This document shows positions 45,301-56,439 of a stretch of 64,000 bases of DNA, piece after piece (within the stretch, counting starts at the first letter, position 1; each line of letters begins with the position of its first letter). A program made the translations under genes and the position numbers. The notes under the pieces were generated by a model. It worked only from the letters and a program-made list of their open reading frames with translations. It ran no database searches and had not been told where the DNA came from. Source of the stretch: Maylandia zebra (Eukaryota > Chordata > Actinopteri > Cichliformes > Cichlidae); NCBI RefSeq assembly GCF_041146795.1, contig NC_135175.1, positions 36,762,669-36,826,668 on the forward strand, given 5' to 3'.

Positions 45301-47130
45301 ACTAAATCTCCATTTGCACTATCTGCCTATTTGCACTACTCTGCCTCCTTACTTGAATATTGTATATTGTATATTGCATAGCTTTTTTTTGTTATACGTA
45401 AAATTGTATTGTATTTATTTAAATTTTTTTAATTATTTTATTTGCATTTTTTAATCACTAGGGTTTGAGAGTAACGGAATTTCTATTCTCTGTATGTCCT
45501 GTACATGTGGCAGAATTGACAAATAAAGTTGACTTGACTTCGTCTCGTCGGAGTGCTAACATGAAGCCGAGCTCGACACATATGACAGAGATGCTCAAAA
45601 CTCTGCCCCGGTGTAAAAGTCCTGGTGTGTCCTTCATGAAGGACTTCAGTATAAGTTCACCTGCTCCTCTTCCTCCTTTTCCTCCTCGCTCAGGCCACCC
45701 AGGGTCCCTGCAACGCTCCCAAACCCGGCATGCTGGACTTTGTCAACAAGGCCAAGTGGGACGCGTGGAAGTCTCTGGGCTCCATCTCACAGGTACAAAC
45801 ACAGCAGGGAGATAAATGATGAAGGGTCGTTGCTCAGCTGTCTGTAGGAAGTCTTTTATTCTCTCGGGACTTCAGGTTAACGCTCTTTCCTGAAAGAGCG
45901 TCGCTGCGCTCGGAGCTCACAGATCTGCTCCTCCTTTAGCTTCTTGATGCTAACAGGCCGCTCTGCTGTGTTCTTTCCTCTTTGGTTTGAATCTGTTAGG
46001 ATGAAGCCCGACAGAAGTACTGCGACCTGATTGGCTCCCTGGTGGAGGAAGAGACTGGAAGCTCCGCCCAGGTGAGCGCACAGCCAGCTGGGAGCGGTGC
46101 GACCTACGAGACGCTGTTGGTCACCAAGGAGGATGACATCACCACCATCAAACTGAACCGACCGGCCAAGAAGAACGCCATCACGACCGAGGTCAGCCAC
46201 GCTTCAGACTGAAGCTACTCTGAAACAAAAACATGTACACCTGCTTTTCTTCTTATATCTGTGTTTCCTGTCAGATGTACAACGAGATCATCGCCGCTCT
46301 GGAGCAGGCGGCCACGGACGACTCTGTCATCACCGTCGTTACAGGTACACACACACACAGGGCTGTGTGTCAGGTCCTGTGAGCTTCCAGAACAAACCAC
46401 TGACAGGAAGAAGAGTCAAATGAATAAAGTTGTGCTGCTGTGTGAACGTTTCTGGTTCATCATCAGGCCTGCAGATGTTACTGAACATCATGAATGATTG
46501 TTGCTGTTCGTGGTGAGAATGAGTCTGAGGAAACGCGGCGGTCCGTCCTCGCTGGGACTAAACTCCGACTGAAACCTTCAGGCTCGTGTTGAAGTGAACG
46601 CGTGTTCTCTTCGTTCTCACGTTTCAGGCGCCGGCGATTTCTACTGCAGTGGAAACGACCTCACCAACTTCACCAAGATCCCGGAGAACGGGGTGGAGGA
46701 GATGGCCAGACGGGGTGCAGATCTGCTCAGGTGAGTGTTCATGATGGAAGCAGCAGGAAACCCACTGTACTCGAGTAAAAGTACCAAAGTATTCATGTCC
46801 TTAAGTATAGCGTGGATCACAGTGGCTCTGCATGCACGCCGTCATCTGCATCATGTGAGGTCGTCTCCTTGTTGACCTCTGAACCTCAAACTGACCTGAA
46901 GGAGAGATCAGCCTGAATCATTCCCGCCTCGCACAGTCAGGATGTTTTCTTTGGTGCCAAACCTGAAACCCTGAGCTCTCCTCTGTCTCTCTGCAGGAAG
47001 TACGTGAACGCTTACATAGACTTCCCCAAGCCGCTGGTTGCCGTGGTGAACGGACCGGCTGTGGGCGTGTCTGTCACTGTGCTGGGCCTCTTTGACCTGG
47101 TCTACGCCACAGAGAGGGTGCGCGCACACA

Positions 47131-47167
<37 letters not shown>

Positions 47168-47758
47168 AAGACGTCACATGATGATGATGAAACCTTTGAC
47201 TCGTAGGCTCAGGATGTTTGAGTGCAGACTCAGGTGTGTTTCCTCACCTGGATGATGATCTTGCCTCTGTGGTCACAGCTGGACCTGCTGTGCGTGTTTA
47301 TTCTGACTGCGCTGCAGCGCAGCATGATTATCAGTGCTGCAAACACCATCTCCCTCCATCACCTACAGGGTTTTTGCTGAAAGTCAAGTCAACTTTATTT
47401 GTCAATTCTGCCACATGTACAGGACATACAGAGAATAGAAATTTCGTTACTCTCAAACCCTAGTGATTAGAAAATGCAAATAAAATAATTAAAAAGTAAA
47501 AATTTAAATAAATACAATACAATTTTACGTATAACAAAAAAAAGCTATGCAATATACAATATACAATATTCAAGTAAGGAGGCAGAGTAGTGCAAATAGG
47601 CAGATAGTGCAAATGGAGATTTAGTAGTATGCAGTAAGAGATAGTGTAACAACAAAGTCTTATGAGGTAGTGGCAGTCCAATGCTCCACAAAGTGACTGG
47701 TAACTGGTGTGTGTGTGTGTGTGCGTGTGTGTGCGTGTGCGTGTGTGTGCGTGCGTGT

Positions 47759-47816
<58 letters not shown>

Positions 47817-50108
47817 CAGAGTTCAGTGAGACCGTGGAGGAGAAGAGGGGAGAGGGGGCAGAATCGGGAGGGAGTTTAGCTTCCTGACAGCCTGATGGAT
47901 GAAGCTGTCCTTCAGCCTGCTGGTCCTGGCCTGGAGACTCCGCAGTCTCCTCCCCGACGGCAGCAGCTTGAAGAAGCTTTGCATTGGGTGCGTGGGATCA
48001 GCCGCTATGCAAAGGGCTTTTTTAGTGAGACGGGTGCTGTAAATGTCCTGGAGGGAGGGGAGAGAGACACCAATGATCCTCTCTGCAGCTCTCACTATGC
48101 GTTGGAGGGTTCTATGACAGGACGCATTGCAGGCTCCAAACCACACAGTGATGCAGCTCGACAGGATGCTCTCGATGGTGCCTCTGTAGAAAGTGTGCAT
48201 GATGGGGGCTGGTGCTCCTGCTCTTCTTAGTTTGCGGAGAAAGAAGAGACGCTGCTGTGATTTCTTGGCCAGTGCCATTAGAAATGCACAACAGCCATTT
48301 TCTTACACTAACTATGCATAACTGTTGTGAGACACGATCATCTGACCGTGCCCTCCCCCCTCCTACTGACTCCCACAATTGCTCCCATTTCCTATCTGTA
48401 TTTCTCTGGAGTCTGTTCATGTGGATGTAGGCTTCCATGATCAGTGAACTGACCTCCCAGCCCATTGTTCCTTCAGTGGGCTGCAAACCTGCAGTCAGCT
48501 GAGACTGAAGACGTCGCCTGGATGATGACGAAACGTTTCTCCCACTGAACATGTCCAGATGAACAGAATCAACTTTTGGAGATTTACTTACCTGGACGGT
48601 CGAGCGTGCATCAGGATATGATTGATATGTGTCTTGACTCAGGTATAGGACAGCAGATCTCAGTTTAAAAGGGAAACTACACGTAATTAAACTAAAAAGA
48701 GTTACGAGAAAACCTTTTATTTAATGTTTTTCCTGGTTTCAGTGAGTAAAAATAAGAGACCTGTGTTATCCTCATTTATCTGATGCTGGGTGTTGATGCA
48801 GAGCTTCATTGTTATTGTTAATGAACAATTTAACGTCCAGTTTCCATGAAAGACACCTTTTCAGGTCACGTGACAGCGACCTGCTCCAGGTGGTGACGCT
48901 GTGCCTCTGTGTGTCTCAGGCCACCTTCCACACTCCGTTCAGTCAGCTGGGTCAGAGCGCCGAGGGATGCTCCTCCTACACCTTCCCTAAACTCATGGGT
49001 GCTGCTAAGGTACACACACACTGTCACAGAGGCAGTGCTCATATGAACGCTGCCCCCTGCTGGTAACCTGTGCACACTGCAGGCAGCTGTTAGGACTGAC
49101 GTTTCCTTTCGTTCTGTGTGTATGTGTGAGGTCGTACGGTGACAGTGTTCCTCTGTGGATGACATGAAAGGAAAACACTGAGTTCATCTCTTTGATTTCA
49201 AGCTGCCTCATTTTTAGTTACATTTTACAGCATTTAAACCATCGGACCTAAAACCATCACAGTTAGTAAACATGACTGTAACCATGGTAACACTGCTGTG
49301 ACATGAGTATCTGCTGGTTGGACATAGAGGACATGAGCTCTCTGACTGTCTCCTGTCTTCAGGCCAGCGAGATGCTGCTGTTCAACAAGAAGCTGACGGC
49401 GGTTCAGGCCTGTGAGCTCGGCCTGGTCACCGAGGTTTTCCCCGACAGCAGCTTCCAGTCGGAGGTCTGGACTCGGCTGAAGGCCTACGCCAAGCTGCCC
49501 CGCAACGTAATCACACACAGACTTACTCGAGTACTCTACTGCTTTACAGTCTCCCACAGCATGTCTTTATCCTGTCTTCTTCTCTCACCCCAACCAATCA
49601 CAGCAGATGGCCCCGCCCCTCCCTGAGCCTGGTTCTGCCGGAGGTTTCTTCCTGTTAAAAGGGAGTTTTTCCTTCCCACTGTCGCCAAAGTGCTGCTCAT
49701 AGGGGGTCATATGATTGTTGGGCTTTTCTCTGTACCTATGAAGCTCCTTGAGGCGACTTTTGTTGTGATTTGGCGCTATATAAATAAAACTGAACTGAAT
49801 ACTTACTGTCCTGTTAGCTCTGAGGTGAAACTGGTCTCTGTGTATGAAGGACTTCAGAGTGATGCTGACGGCTGTGTCTGCAGGGAAACGAGTCCAGGCC
49901 CCGAATCAGCTTAATCTGACCTCTGACCTCTCTGTCTCCGCCCCTCTTTCAGTCTCTGGCTCTGTCCAAACAGCTGATCCGCTCGGTGGAGAAGGAGCGC
50001 CTGCACGCCGTGAACGACGCCGAGGTGGAGCGCCTGATGGAGCGCTGGATGTCAGACGAGTGTTTCAACGCCGTCATGAGCTTCTTCCAGGCCAAGGCCA
50101 AGCTCTGA
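36387..50108 (+). CDS. eci2: Enoyl-CoA delta isomerase 2
   Basis: Shifts 3-cis/3-trans enoyl-CoA to 2-trans-enoyl-CoA in oxidation of unsaturated fatty acids. Eleven coding exons: 36387-36442, 43477-43535, 43790-43893, 45694-45792, 46000-46191, 46275-46344, 46628-46730, 46997-47117, 48920-49009, 49363-49506, 49953-50108 (TGA). All GT-AG; 397 residues, near the human 394. The Arg-rich N-terminus ([18 protein letters not shown]) fits a mitochondrial presequence. Residues about 39-125 are an acyl-CoA-binding domain; 138-397 are the crotonase fold with [12 protein letters not shown] and [13 protein letters not shown] as oxyanion-hole segments. The C-terminal AKL is a peroxisomal PTS1 variant. No lesion is seen in the exons. 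Intron 1 (7 kb) is nearly all transposons. Confidence 0.95.
38366..38455. repeat. 41-bp inverted repeat (hairpin)
   Basis: Arms 38366-38406 and 38415-38455 are complementary with one mismatch and an 8-nt loop CATTAAAG. The arms are AT-rich (TGTTTTGTTTCCTTTACAAT within the arm). It lies near the left end of the level-3 element. Confidence 0.9.
38933..39196 (-). pseudogene. hAT transposase N-terminal zinc-finger exon remnant
   Basis: Minus-strand translation includes [20 protein letters not shown] and RMCRENP, the W-L...C-x2-C layout of TTF-type zinc fingers found in some hAT transposases and in ZNF862-like host genes. The rest of that transposase was not found, so the level-3 element is probably an internally deleted copy. 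Confidence 0.5.
39926..42386 (-). CDS. hAT transposase, ZBED type, intact
   Basis: Would excise and insert the element that carries it. Three minus-strand exons, 42386-42205, 41942-41681 and 41329-39926, join in phase with GT-AG junctions to 615 residues without a stop. Exon 1 is a BED zinc finger ([24 protein letters not shown]). Exon 3 begins with [16 protein letters not shown], the conserved Asp region, followed by [13 protein letters not shown], the [11 protein letters not shown]ys-His block, [12 protein letters not shown], and the C-terminal dimerisation region [20 protein letters not shown] followed by [10 protein letters not shown]. Start chosen at the ATG just before the BED domain. 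Intron 1 contains a foldback sequence. Host genes of the ZBED family descend from such transposases, but the intact ends show this one is still a transposon gene. Confidence 0.88.
41983..42144. mobile_element. Foldback/MITE-like palindrome in the transposase intron (level 5)
   Basis: 162 bp with ends GTGCTCTCAGCGTTAATCTC and GAGATTAACGCTGACAGCAC, complementary apart from single differences, and inner complementary blocks GGCAAATCCCCGTTAG/CTAACGGGGATTTGCC. Almost the whole segment can fold. It lies in intron 1 of the hAT transposase gene. Confidence 0.75.
43901..44232. repeat. 18-bp/27-bp minisatellite beside an eci2 donor
   Basis: Tandem units of TTCCACACGTTCTAGATG and a version with an extra TTCCACACG, starting 7 bp after the donor at 43894. 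All long reading frames here are repeat artefacts. Confidence 0.92.
44722..45540 (+). pseudogene. L2/CR1-type LINE 3' end, copy 1
   Basis: The plus-strand frame encodes [35 protein letters not shown] and [20 protein letters not shown], the C-terminal end of an L2-type RT protein. A 3' UTR with a CA tract follows, ending AAATAAAGTTGACTTGACTT. 5'-truncated. It lies in eci2 intron 3 and is the inverse of 47381-48290. Confidence 0.8.
47125..47164 (+). repeat. (CA)n microsatellite
   Basis: Short CA tract just past the exon-8 donor of eci2. Confidence 0.85.
47381..48290 (-). pseudogene. L2/CR1-type LINE 3' end, copy 2
   Basis: Same family as 44722-45540 but on the minus strand, with slightly more 5' coding sequence ([20 protein letters not shown]). 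Its 3' end AAGTCAAGTCAACTTTATTT is at 47381 on the plus strand and a GT tract covers 47700-47815. Lies in eci2 intron 8. Confidence 0.8.
48290..48600 (+). mobile_element. Penelope-like terminal repeat fragment
   Basis: Contains CTGAAGACGTCGCCTGGATG then ATGACGAAACGTTTCTCCC and CCAGATGAACAGAATCAAC, phrases typical of fish Penelope-like repeats. Directly beside the LINE copy 2. Confidence 0.4.
49049..49063 (-). promoter_or_regulatory. CTCF-like motif
   Basis: On the minus strand CCAGCAGGGGGCAGC, a full match to the CTCF core, in an intron of eci2. Confidence 0.45.
49575..49800 (+). repeat. Interspersed fish repeat, copy 2
   Basis: Opposite-strand relative of 4105-4345: CCTGAGCCTGGTTCTGCCGG, TTCCCACTGTCGCCAAAG, CTTGAGGCGACTTTTG, ending ATATAAATAAAACTGAACTG. 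In the last intron of eci2. Confidence 0.65.
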
Positions 50109-50210
50109 GGAAGAGGAGGCGTGTATGATGAAGATGATGGTTATTAATTGTAAATGTTGTAGAGTGACTTAGAGCAGACTGTAGGATGTTTCGTGACCAA
50201 TCTGTAGTGT

Positions 50211-50226
50211 GAGCGCCACCTGGTGG
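50211..50226 (-). promoter_or_regulatory. CTCF-like motif
   Basis: On the minus strand CCACCAGGTGGCGCTC, a full CTCF core match, in the eci2 3' UTR. Confidence 0.45.
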
Positions 50227-50449
50227 GCGGGGTAGGGAGGTGCAGAGGCTCTGAGGCTGTGGCAGCAGGTCTCAGTGAATGTTCGCAGGCTTAAAGCTCA
50301 CAGAGCTTCTGTCCTCAGCTGATGCTTTAGGAGTCCGTGTGAGTCTGAGCTTCAGTTTTCACACCGTGATGCTTTCAGTGTGCTCACTGCTGGTAAAGTG
50401 CCTTAAACACTCTAACTGCTGCTCAGCGTTCTCCGACGTCTGTTTGTCC

Positions 50450-50455
50450 AATAAA
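50450..50455 (+). terminator. eci2 poly(A) signal
   Basis: AATAAA 342 bp past the eci2 stop, followed by TCTTCTCTGT and TGTGTTTGTG, a usable downstream element. Confidence 0.75.
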
Positions 50456-50639
50456 TTCACAATCACTCGATGAGGTCGTCTTCTCTGTAAATATTCAGTC
50501 TGTGTTTGTGTTATAAAGGACACTTTATAATCTACGAAAATATCAAATCTGTCTGACAGTCATAATTTTCTCTACCCTTTATTCTTTAAATCAAACGTCT
50601 TTGTTTTTGCCTGTTTGGTTCTTTAGCCGTCAGAGTTGA

Positions 50640-50870
50640 TCTGTGAAGGTCAACAAAGACGCCCAACGGATTTACTTCATCACGGCCTTGTCGTATTGGT
50701 CCATTTGATTGACCTTTATTATTCATTTATTTATTTATTTCATTTCAAGTTATCACAGATGGGACAGACGTGAGTGAGGGAGAAAAAAGGGAGGGGAAGA
50801 AAGACAGGAAGAGGGACAGTGAGAGAGGACACTAAAAAAAGAAAACAAATTTCCTTGGTTACCTGTTGAG
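50640..50870. repeat. Dispersed repeat, copy 2
   Basis: Inverse of the repeat at 3375-3660, sharing GCCCAACGGATTTACTT and GGTCCATTTGATT plus a purine-rich tail. Confidence 0.5.
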
Positions 50871-51160
50871 AGAAAAACAAGAGCAACACAATAACACAGC
50901 ACCACTGCAATAACCTAAATAAATGTAAATAACAGTAAATATTGAATGTTGTGCAGCACACGGTGTGCTTTGAGGTAAGAAAGGTGTAGCTGTCTATGAA
51001 CACCTGTGTACACCGGAGTTCATCCAGCTGTTCTGCCAGAGGTTTTATATTAACGCAGGACTCCAGGCCTGGAAACCTGAACTCCAACAAACAGACCAGA
51101 GTAACAGGATCCTCCAGCTTTCACTCGTTCAGGACGAGACTGACCCTGTGCTTCTAACTG

Positions 51161-51175
51161 CCAACAGAGGGCGCT
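51161..51175 (+). promoter_or_regulatory. CTCF-like motif
   Basis: CCAACAGAGGGCGCT, close to the CTCF core, plus strand, 1 kb downstream of eci2. Confidence 0.35.
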
Positions 51176-51179
51176 GTCT

Positions 51180-53210
51180 GAAGCCAGACTCGTACAGATA
51201 TTCATAAATGAGAAACATGAGCCCAGACTTTGACCCATGACACGCTCCTGTGGTTCGGACCAAATGGAGGCGGGATGCTGAAGGCGAACGGTCATTTCCT
51301 GTCTGCACCGCCATCCTGTCAGTGACGGCTAAAATGTGGGTTAAGCCCCGCCCATTGACTCTGATTCTATTCTATATAATTTACTGTAAATGTCAGAACA
51401 GCTGGACTGTGAGTTTAATGAAGAGTTTAGCAGCTGTACGTAATACACTGGACACTGCATCAGCTGATGAGAAGCAGCAGGAGTTAAACATCAGACAGAA
51501 TCGGGCTGGTTTTAGATGAGACGCTGTTAGAAATGAGAGATTTGAAAGGTTCTGTGCTGTTTGGTGGTGAGACGGTCCAGCAGGTGGCAGCACTCACCTT
51601 CACATGAAGCAGCTGTGAGGGCAGCAGGTGATCCTGCAGCTTCACTGATTCATGCTGAGGAGCAAACAGGAAGTCTGATTGTTCCTCAGCTGTGATGTTT
51701 ACGGGCCGCTTCACTGGATAATGGTGCGACTTCATCCCACAGCAGAGGACAGGTCGTACACTCGGTGACCTGACAGGAAGTCCTCCCACTCTGTCACTTT
51801 CAGCAGATAGCACAGGAGTGATCCGTCTCCTTCATGGAGCTGCTCGGTGAAAGCATCGTCTTTGAGATTGGACCGAATCGTTCCCCTTGACCCGCCCCCC
51901 CACAAACCTCTGGACCCCTACGGCCCCTTCTGTGGTCGCCAGGATCCCAGACCCACATGAGTCACTGTGACTGAGGTCAGACCTCCAACCAAACCACATC
52001 ACCTATCTCCAGAGCAGAGCCCCAGTATCCTCAGCCTGGACAACATGCTGTGGTTCTTTGTTCTTGTAGGCTGCCCGACTCTGGGCTCTCCACTACAGAG
52101 GGCGACGGTCATTCAGGAGAAGCTCAGAGCAGAGCTGCTGCTCCTCCACATCAAAAGAGTCAACGTTCAGGATCTGAGTGTTTCATGAATGTTCTGCTGT
52201 GAAGATTAGATCCCTCACTGGCTCTGGGACACCTCGATGGAGCTGAACAGCAGGACAAGTCACAGGAATTATTAGAAGAAAAGGGTTTTCCTTTATTTAA
52301 CCCAAGAAGTTATATTTAAAAAATAACAAATGTCAGGCTCATAAAAGAAACAAGGATCAGTCACAAATACATAAGTAAACTAAATGTGTGCGCTTACAAA
52401 TCAATGCACCTGCTGCAAACTAAAGTGTGTGATTGTGTACATGAGAGTTACAGAGTGTAGAGCGTGGACACTGGTTTGACCGGCACATGGAGGTGAGTCT
52501 GGAGCAGGTCTGTGAGCAGAGGCTGGACGGACAGACGGGCGGATGTTTGATGGAGCAGTCAGGTAAATGGATGGTGGTTGGATGACGGTCCCTAGCAGAC
52601 TGTGGTCACGAGCTGTGACCTCAGCGCCCACAGTGCAGTGTGCTTGTGTGGGCAGCAGCAGCTGTGATGTCGTCGGTGAGCTTGGCTTTCAGATTGTGTG
52701 AAAGTAAAAGTGGAACATCTGGGCGCACGTTTAATCCCGCTCTGCTCTGAAGCCTGAGCAGGAAGCGGGGTCCATCTCTCTGAGCTGTGGCTTAAATTCT
52801 GTTGTTGTCGTGTTTAACTATGGCACCGGGGCAGGAGGAGGAAACCACGTCCACAAGTGCAGCTTCTCTGCAGAATCACTTTCACTGTGTCGAGTCCATT
52901 TACATAATAATGTGAGGGACCATGAGAGTGCTGCACAGGTGCTGCACAGGTGCTGCACCGGTGTGACTGATTTCCCTCAGTGATGCATGCAGGAGAAGAA
53001 GACATCATCATCGGACTGTCGGAGCCTCAGAGGATGAAAATGTGCAGAAATCTCGCAGAGCTGTTCGTTTCTAACAGAAGCAATAAAAATCCCTCACATG
53101 GTTTTACTTTGATTGTTTTTGGTCCGTTATTTGTTCTGAAATGTTACAGGCGTCACACTCAGCAGATATCTGTCCCATAAAGCATGAAGATAAACCTGTG
53201 TCCAACATTA
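51180..53210. other. Intergenic, no gene recognised
   Basis: Short frames only, none with splice context or a recognisable family. No clear repeat except scattered short motifs. Confidence 0.4.
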
Positions 53211-53214
53211 AATC

Positions 53215-53425
53215 ATAACCAGGCTTAAAGTTAGCTTTATTAGGGGCGTGGCCTCTGTGAGTGACAGGTGGATGGTGACACAGGTGTGCTGTAGCTGCTA
53301 GCTGTCTGCTAGCTTCACCTGAACTGGACCTCTGCACGTGTTTGTGCTGGTGGAGCCTTTTAATGACGTCATGTGACCAATAACACGGCTGCTGTGAGGT
53401 CACTGTGGTAACAGAGCGTCCACGG
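53215..53425 (+). repeat. Dispersed repeat F, copy 2
   Basis: Matches 31600-31834: GACAGGTGGATGGTGACACA, TGCTAGCTGTCTGCTAGCTT, TGTGGTAACAGAGCGTCC. Confidence 0.6.
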
Positions 53426-53429
53426 TGTG

Positions 53430-54683
53430 TTAAAGGCCTCGTGCTGAGGGAGGTGGCTAACCCTTAGCTAAAGAAGCAGAGTGGTCACTGAGGTCTTCAT
53501 CAATGAAGTACTGGAGCCTGGAGGTTAATGGCAGTGAGAGTAAAAACACAGGAAAGATGTTAATTTTTAATCTTTTGTCAGATTTATTAACCTAAAGTTG
53601 GTCAAACTCGATTTAATGAGCTTCTCAAACTGCTGATTGAATCCAGGAAGTAATGTAATCCTGCACAACAGCATTTTCATTCTGGGAGGACGCTGGAGTG
53701 AGATCATAGTTTGGGAACATTTACTCCATCAGGATCTGATCATGTGCACCTCAGATCCTTTAAATCTTCCTGCAGACGGGCTGGTGCTCGTGGAGCGGCC
53801 GGTGTGTGGCCTGCTGAGGGTTTGGACACTTCCTTCACATGAAATACAAGACGGGTGGAAAACCAGCTGCCAGTCTGCACTCTCAGCATCCGCTCATCTC
53901 CTCCCTTCCTCGTCTCCTCCCTTCCACGTCTTGTGTTTCCCTTCTTGTTCTCCGGCTGCAGCTCCACCCGGTCAGGTTTCCCTCGGCTTGTCTCCCACTC
54001 AGCTCACATTCACCCACAGTCGTCCTCCTCCACGTTTCACTCGGTGGATCAGTGAAGTCACATTTCTGGAGCAGCAAACACAGACACTAAATCTCAGAGA
54101 GAATCGTGTCCTGCAGAAATTTCTGAAACATCAGAGAAAAAAATCTAAAAGCTCAACAACAGGTGGAGGACAGGTGGAGGAGTACACACAGAGGCAACAT
54201 GGCTAAAAACACACAAAACAGCCACAAAGACTAAAACGGCTCATACACGAGCACAGAGGGCTGAAAACAAGAAGCACAGCGATGATGTCACAGAGGCTGT
54301 AAGGTCACGGGCTTTCTGGGCCAATCACAGGGCAGAGTGTGTCCGTTTAGATCATGTGATCACGTTGGCTTCATAACCTCAGACTTACACTGAGGTGATG
54401 TTTGTACCTCCAAGTCTGAGCCCACATCATTGGAGTTGAGGGGGAGGATCAGGGAGGTTTATGATGACAAACGTCATAAACTGTTCACACTTTCTCCAAA
54501 ACCAGCTCTGAAACAAACGACGACCTCTGAAGGTCGACTGAACCCACGTTCTTCAATGATAATGACAGAAGTGATGAAACCACCTGAGCTCAGTCAGCAC
54601 TGATAGTTAAAGAGCATGAAAGCAGACTTTTCAGTCTGTGTAACAATCCTTAGTTAGACAAAATACCAAAATGTTGTTTGTGA
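53430..54683. other. Intergenic, no gene recognised
   Basis: An open stretch of 189 codons on the plus strand at 53637-54206 has low-complexity, unrecognised content and no splice or start context, so it is not called. Confidence 0.4.
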
Positions 54684-55370
54684 GTGGATGGATGGATGGA
54701 TGGATGGATGATGGATGGCTGGATGGATGGATGATGGATGGATGATGGATGATGGATGGATGGATGGATGGATGGATGATGGATGGCTGGATGGATGATG
54801 GATGATGGATGGATGGATGGATGGATGGGATGATGGATGGATGGATGATGGATGGATGGATGATGGATGGATGATGGATGGATGGATGATGGATGGATGA
54901 TGGATGATGGATGGATGGATGGATGGATGATGGATGGATGGATGGATGGATGGATGATGGATGGATGATGGATGATGGATGGATGGATGATGGCTGGATG
55001 GATGGCTGGATGGATGGATGGATGGATGATGGATGATGGATGGATGGATGGATGATGGATGGATGGATGGATGGATGGATGATGGATGGATGATGGATGG
55101 ATGGATGATGGATGGATGGATGGATGGCTGGATGGATGGATGGATGGATGGATGGATGATGGATGGATGGATGGATGGATGATGGATGGATGGATGATGG
55201 CTGGATGGATGGATGGATGGATGATGGATGGATGGATGGATGTATGATGGATGGATGGATGATGGATGATGGATGGATGATGGATGGATGGATGATGGAT
55301 GATGGATGATGGATGGATGGATGGATGGATGATGGATGGATGGATGGATGGATGGATGATGGATGGATGG
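54684..55370. repeat. (GGAT)n/GGATGAT satellite
   Basis: About 690 bp of GGAT units mixed with GGATGAT and GGCT variants. Long minus-strand frames (Ile-His-Pro-Ser) are artefacts of the repeat. Confidence 0.97.
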
Positions 55371-55410
55371 TGTAATATACTGTTGTGCTGGGGTGCTGTT
55401 GACTCCTCCA

Positions 55411-55424
55411 CCAGCAGAGGGCAG
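55411..55424 (+). promoter_or_regulatory. CTCF-like motif
   Basis: CCAGCAGAGGGCAG, plus strand, 40 bp past the GGAT satellite. Sequence match only. Confidence 0.35.
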
Positions 55425-55499
55425 GCGTGTGCTGTAGCTGTGCAGTAACAGACAAATAAAAAGCGCCGTGGTCTCCTGAGCGCCGTCTGTTACCAACTG

Positions 55500-56430
55500 T
55501 TACAGTACAACACGGCCAGTCTGAAAGAGAAATGTGAAGATGAAGTTAAACTGCTGCAGAAGGCAGCTGATCTCCCTGACCTTTGACCTCAGCATCAGCA
55601 GAGTGAAGGTGCTCGGCTGCTCTCTGTGAGACTTTGTGATGCTTCTCCTCTGCTGTGCTGACCTAACTCTGAATCTGTCCACATCCACAGGATGGTGGAA
55701 GTTTGATCCACAGAGACTCACACAGAGTCTATAGCATGAGCTCGCTCACTGAACCAATCAGATCGATGCATTTCTAGGTTGAGTTTAATGGAGCAGAGGA
55801 TTAAACTTGACAGCTGACGAACGAAGACAGAGCTGGATTTACCTGATGTGACCTCCGAGCATCAAGTCAGGACAGAGAGGAGGAAGAGGAGGAGATAACA
55901 CAGAGCCATTGATGAAGAGCGAGAGAAAGGGTGGGGGAGGGGTAACGAGCTGGGAAAGCAGAAATGAGAGGCGAGGTTGTCACGAGGCATAAAACTAATA
56001 AATCAAAGATTTTCTTCTCAAAGGTTTAAACAGACGTGAGCTTCACTGATAAACAATAACAACAGTAAACTACAATCAAATAATAAAAAATAATAATAAA
56101 CACGTCCACGAGGAACCCGTCCACCAAAGGACGTGAAGCAGTGTGTCCCGGTTAACGTGGACTCAGCAGCTCGGGGACCTGAAACCTCAGGAGGAGTCGG
56201 GGTCTCCTGTATCTGCTCCCAGCTGAGCGTCTCAGCTCATCGTTTTACCAGGAGAGCCTCAAACACGTCGATAGAGAAAGAAAAACAAACGTTTATAACA
56301 AACGAACTGTTCGTCAGTTTCTAACACGGGCGTGTTTGGAGGTGTGTGATTGGTTCATGAATCTGTCCCCATCATGTCTGTGAGTGTTTCAGTGATCCAG
56401 CTCTGTGAGTCTGTGACGGGAGCACCTGAT
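55500..56430. other. Intergenic, no gene recognised
   Basis: No exon, RNA gene or clear repeat supported. Confidence 0.35.
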
Positions 56431-56439
56431 TATTCCCGT

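Noticed and set aside
53637..54206. 189-codon open frame on the plus strand
   Set aside because: Composition is irregular, no recognisable domain, no promoter, splice or poly(A) context.
54631..55496. Ile-His-Pro-Ser proteins of 250-280 residues
   Set aside because: Translation of the GGAT satellite in all frames.
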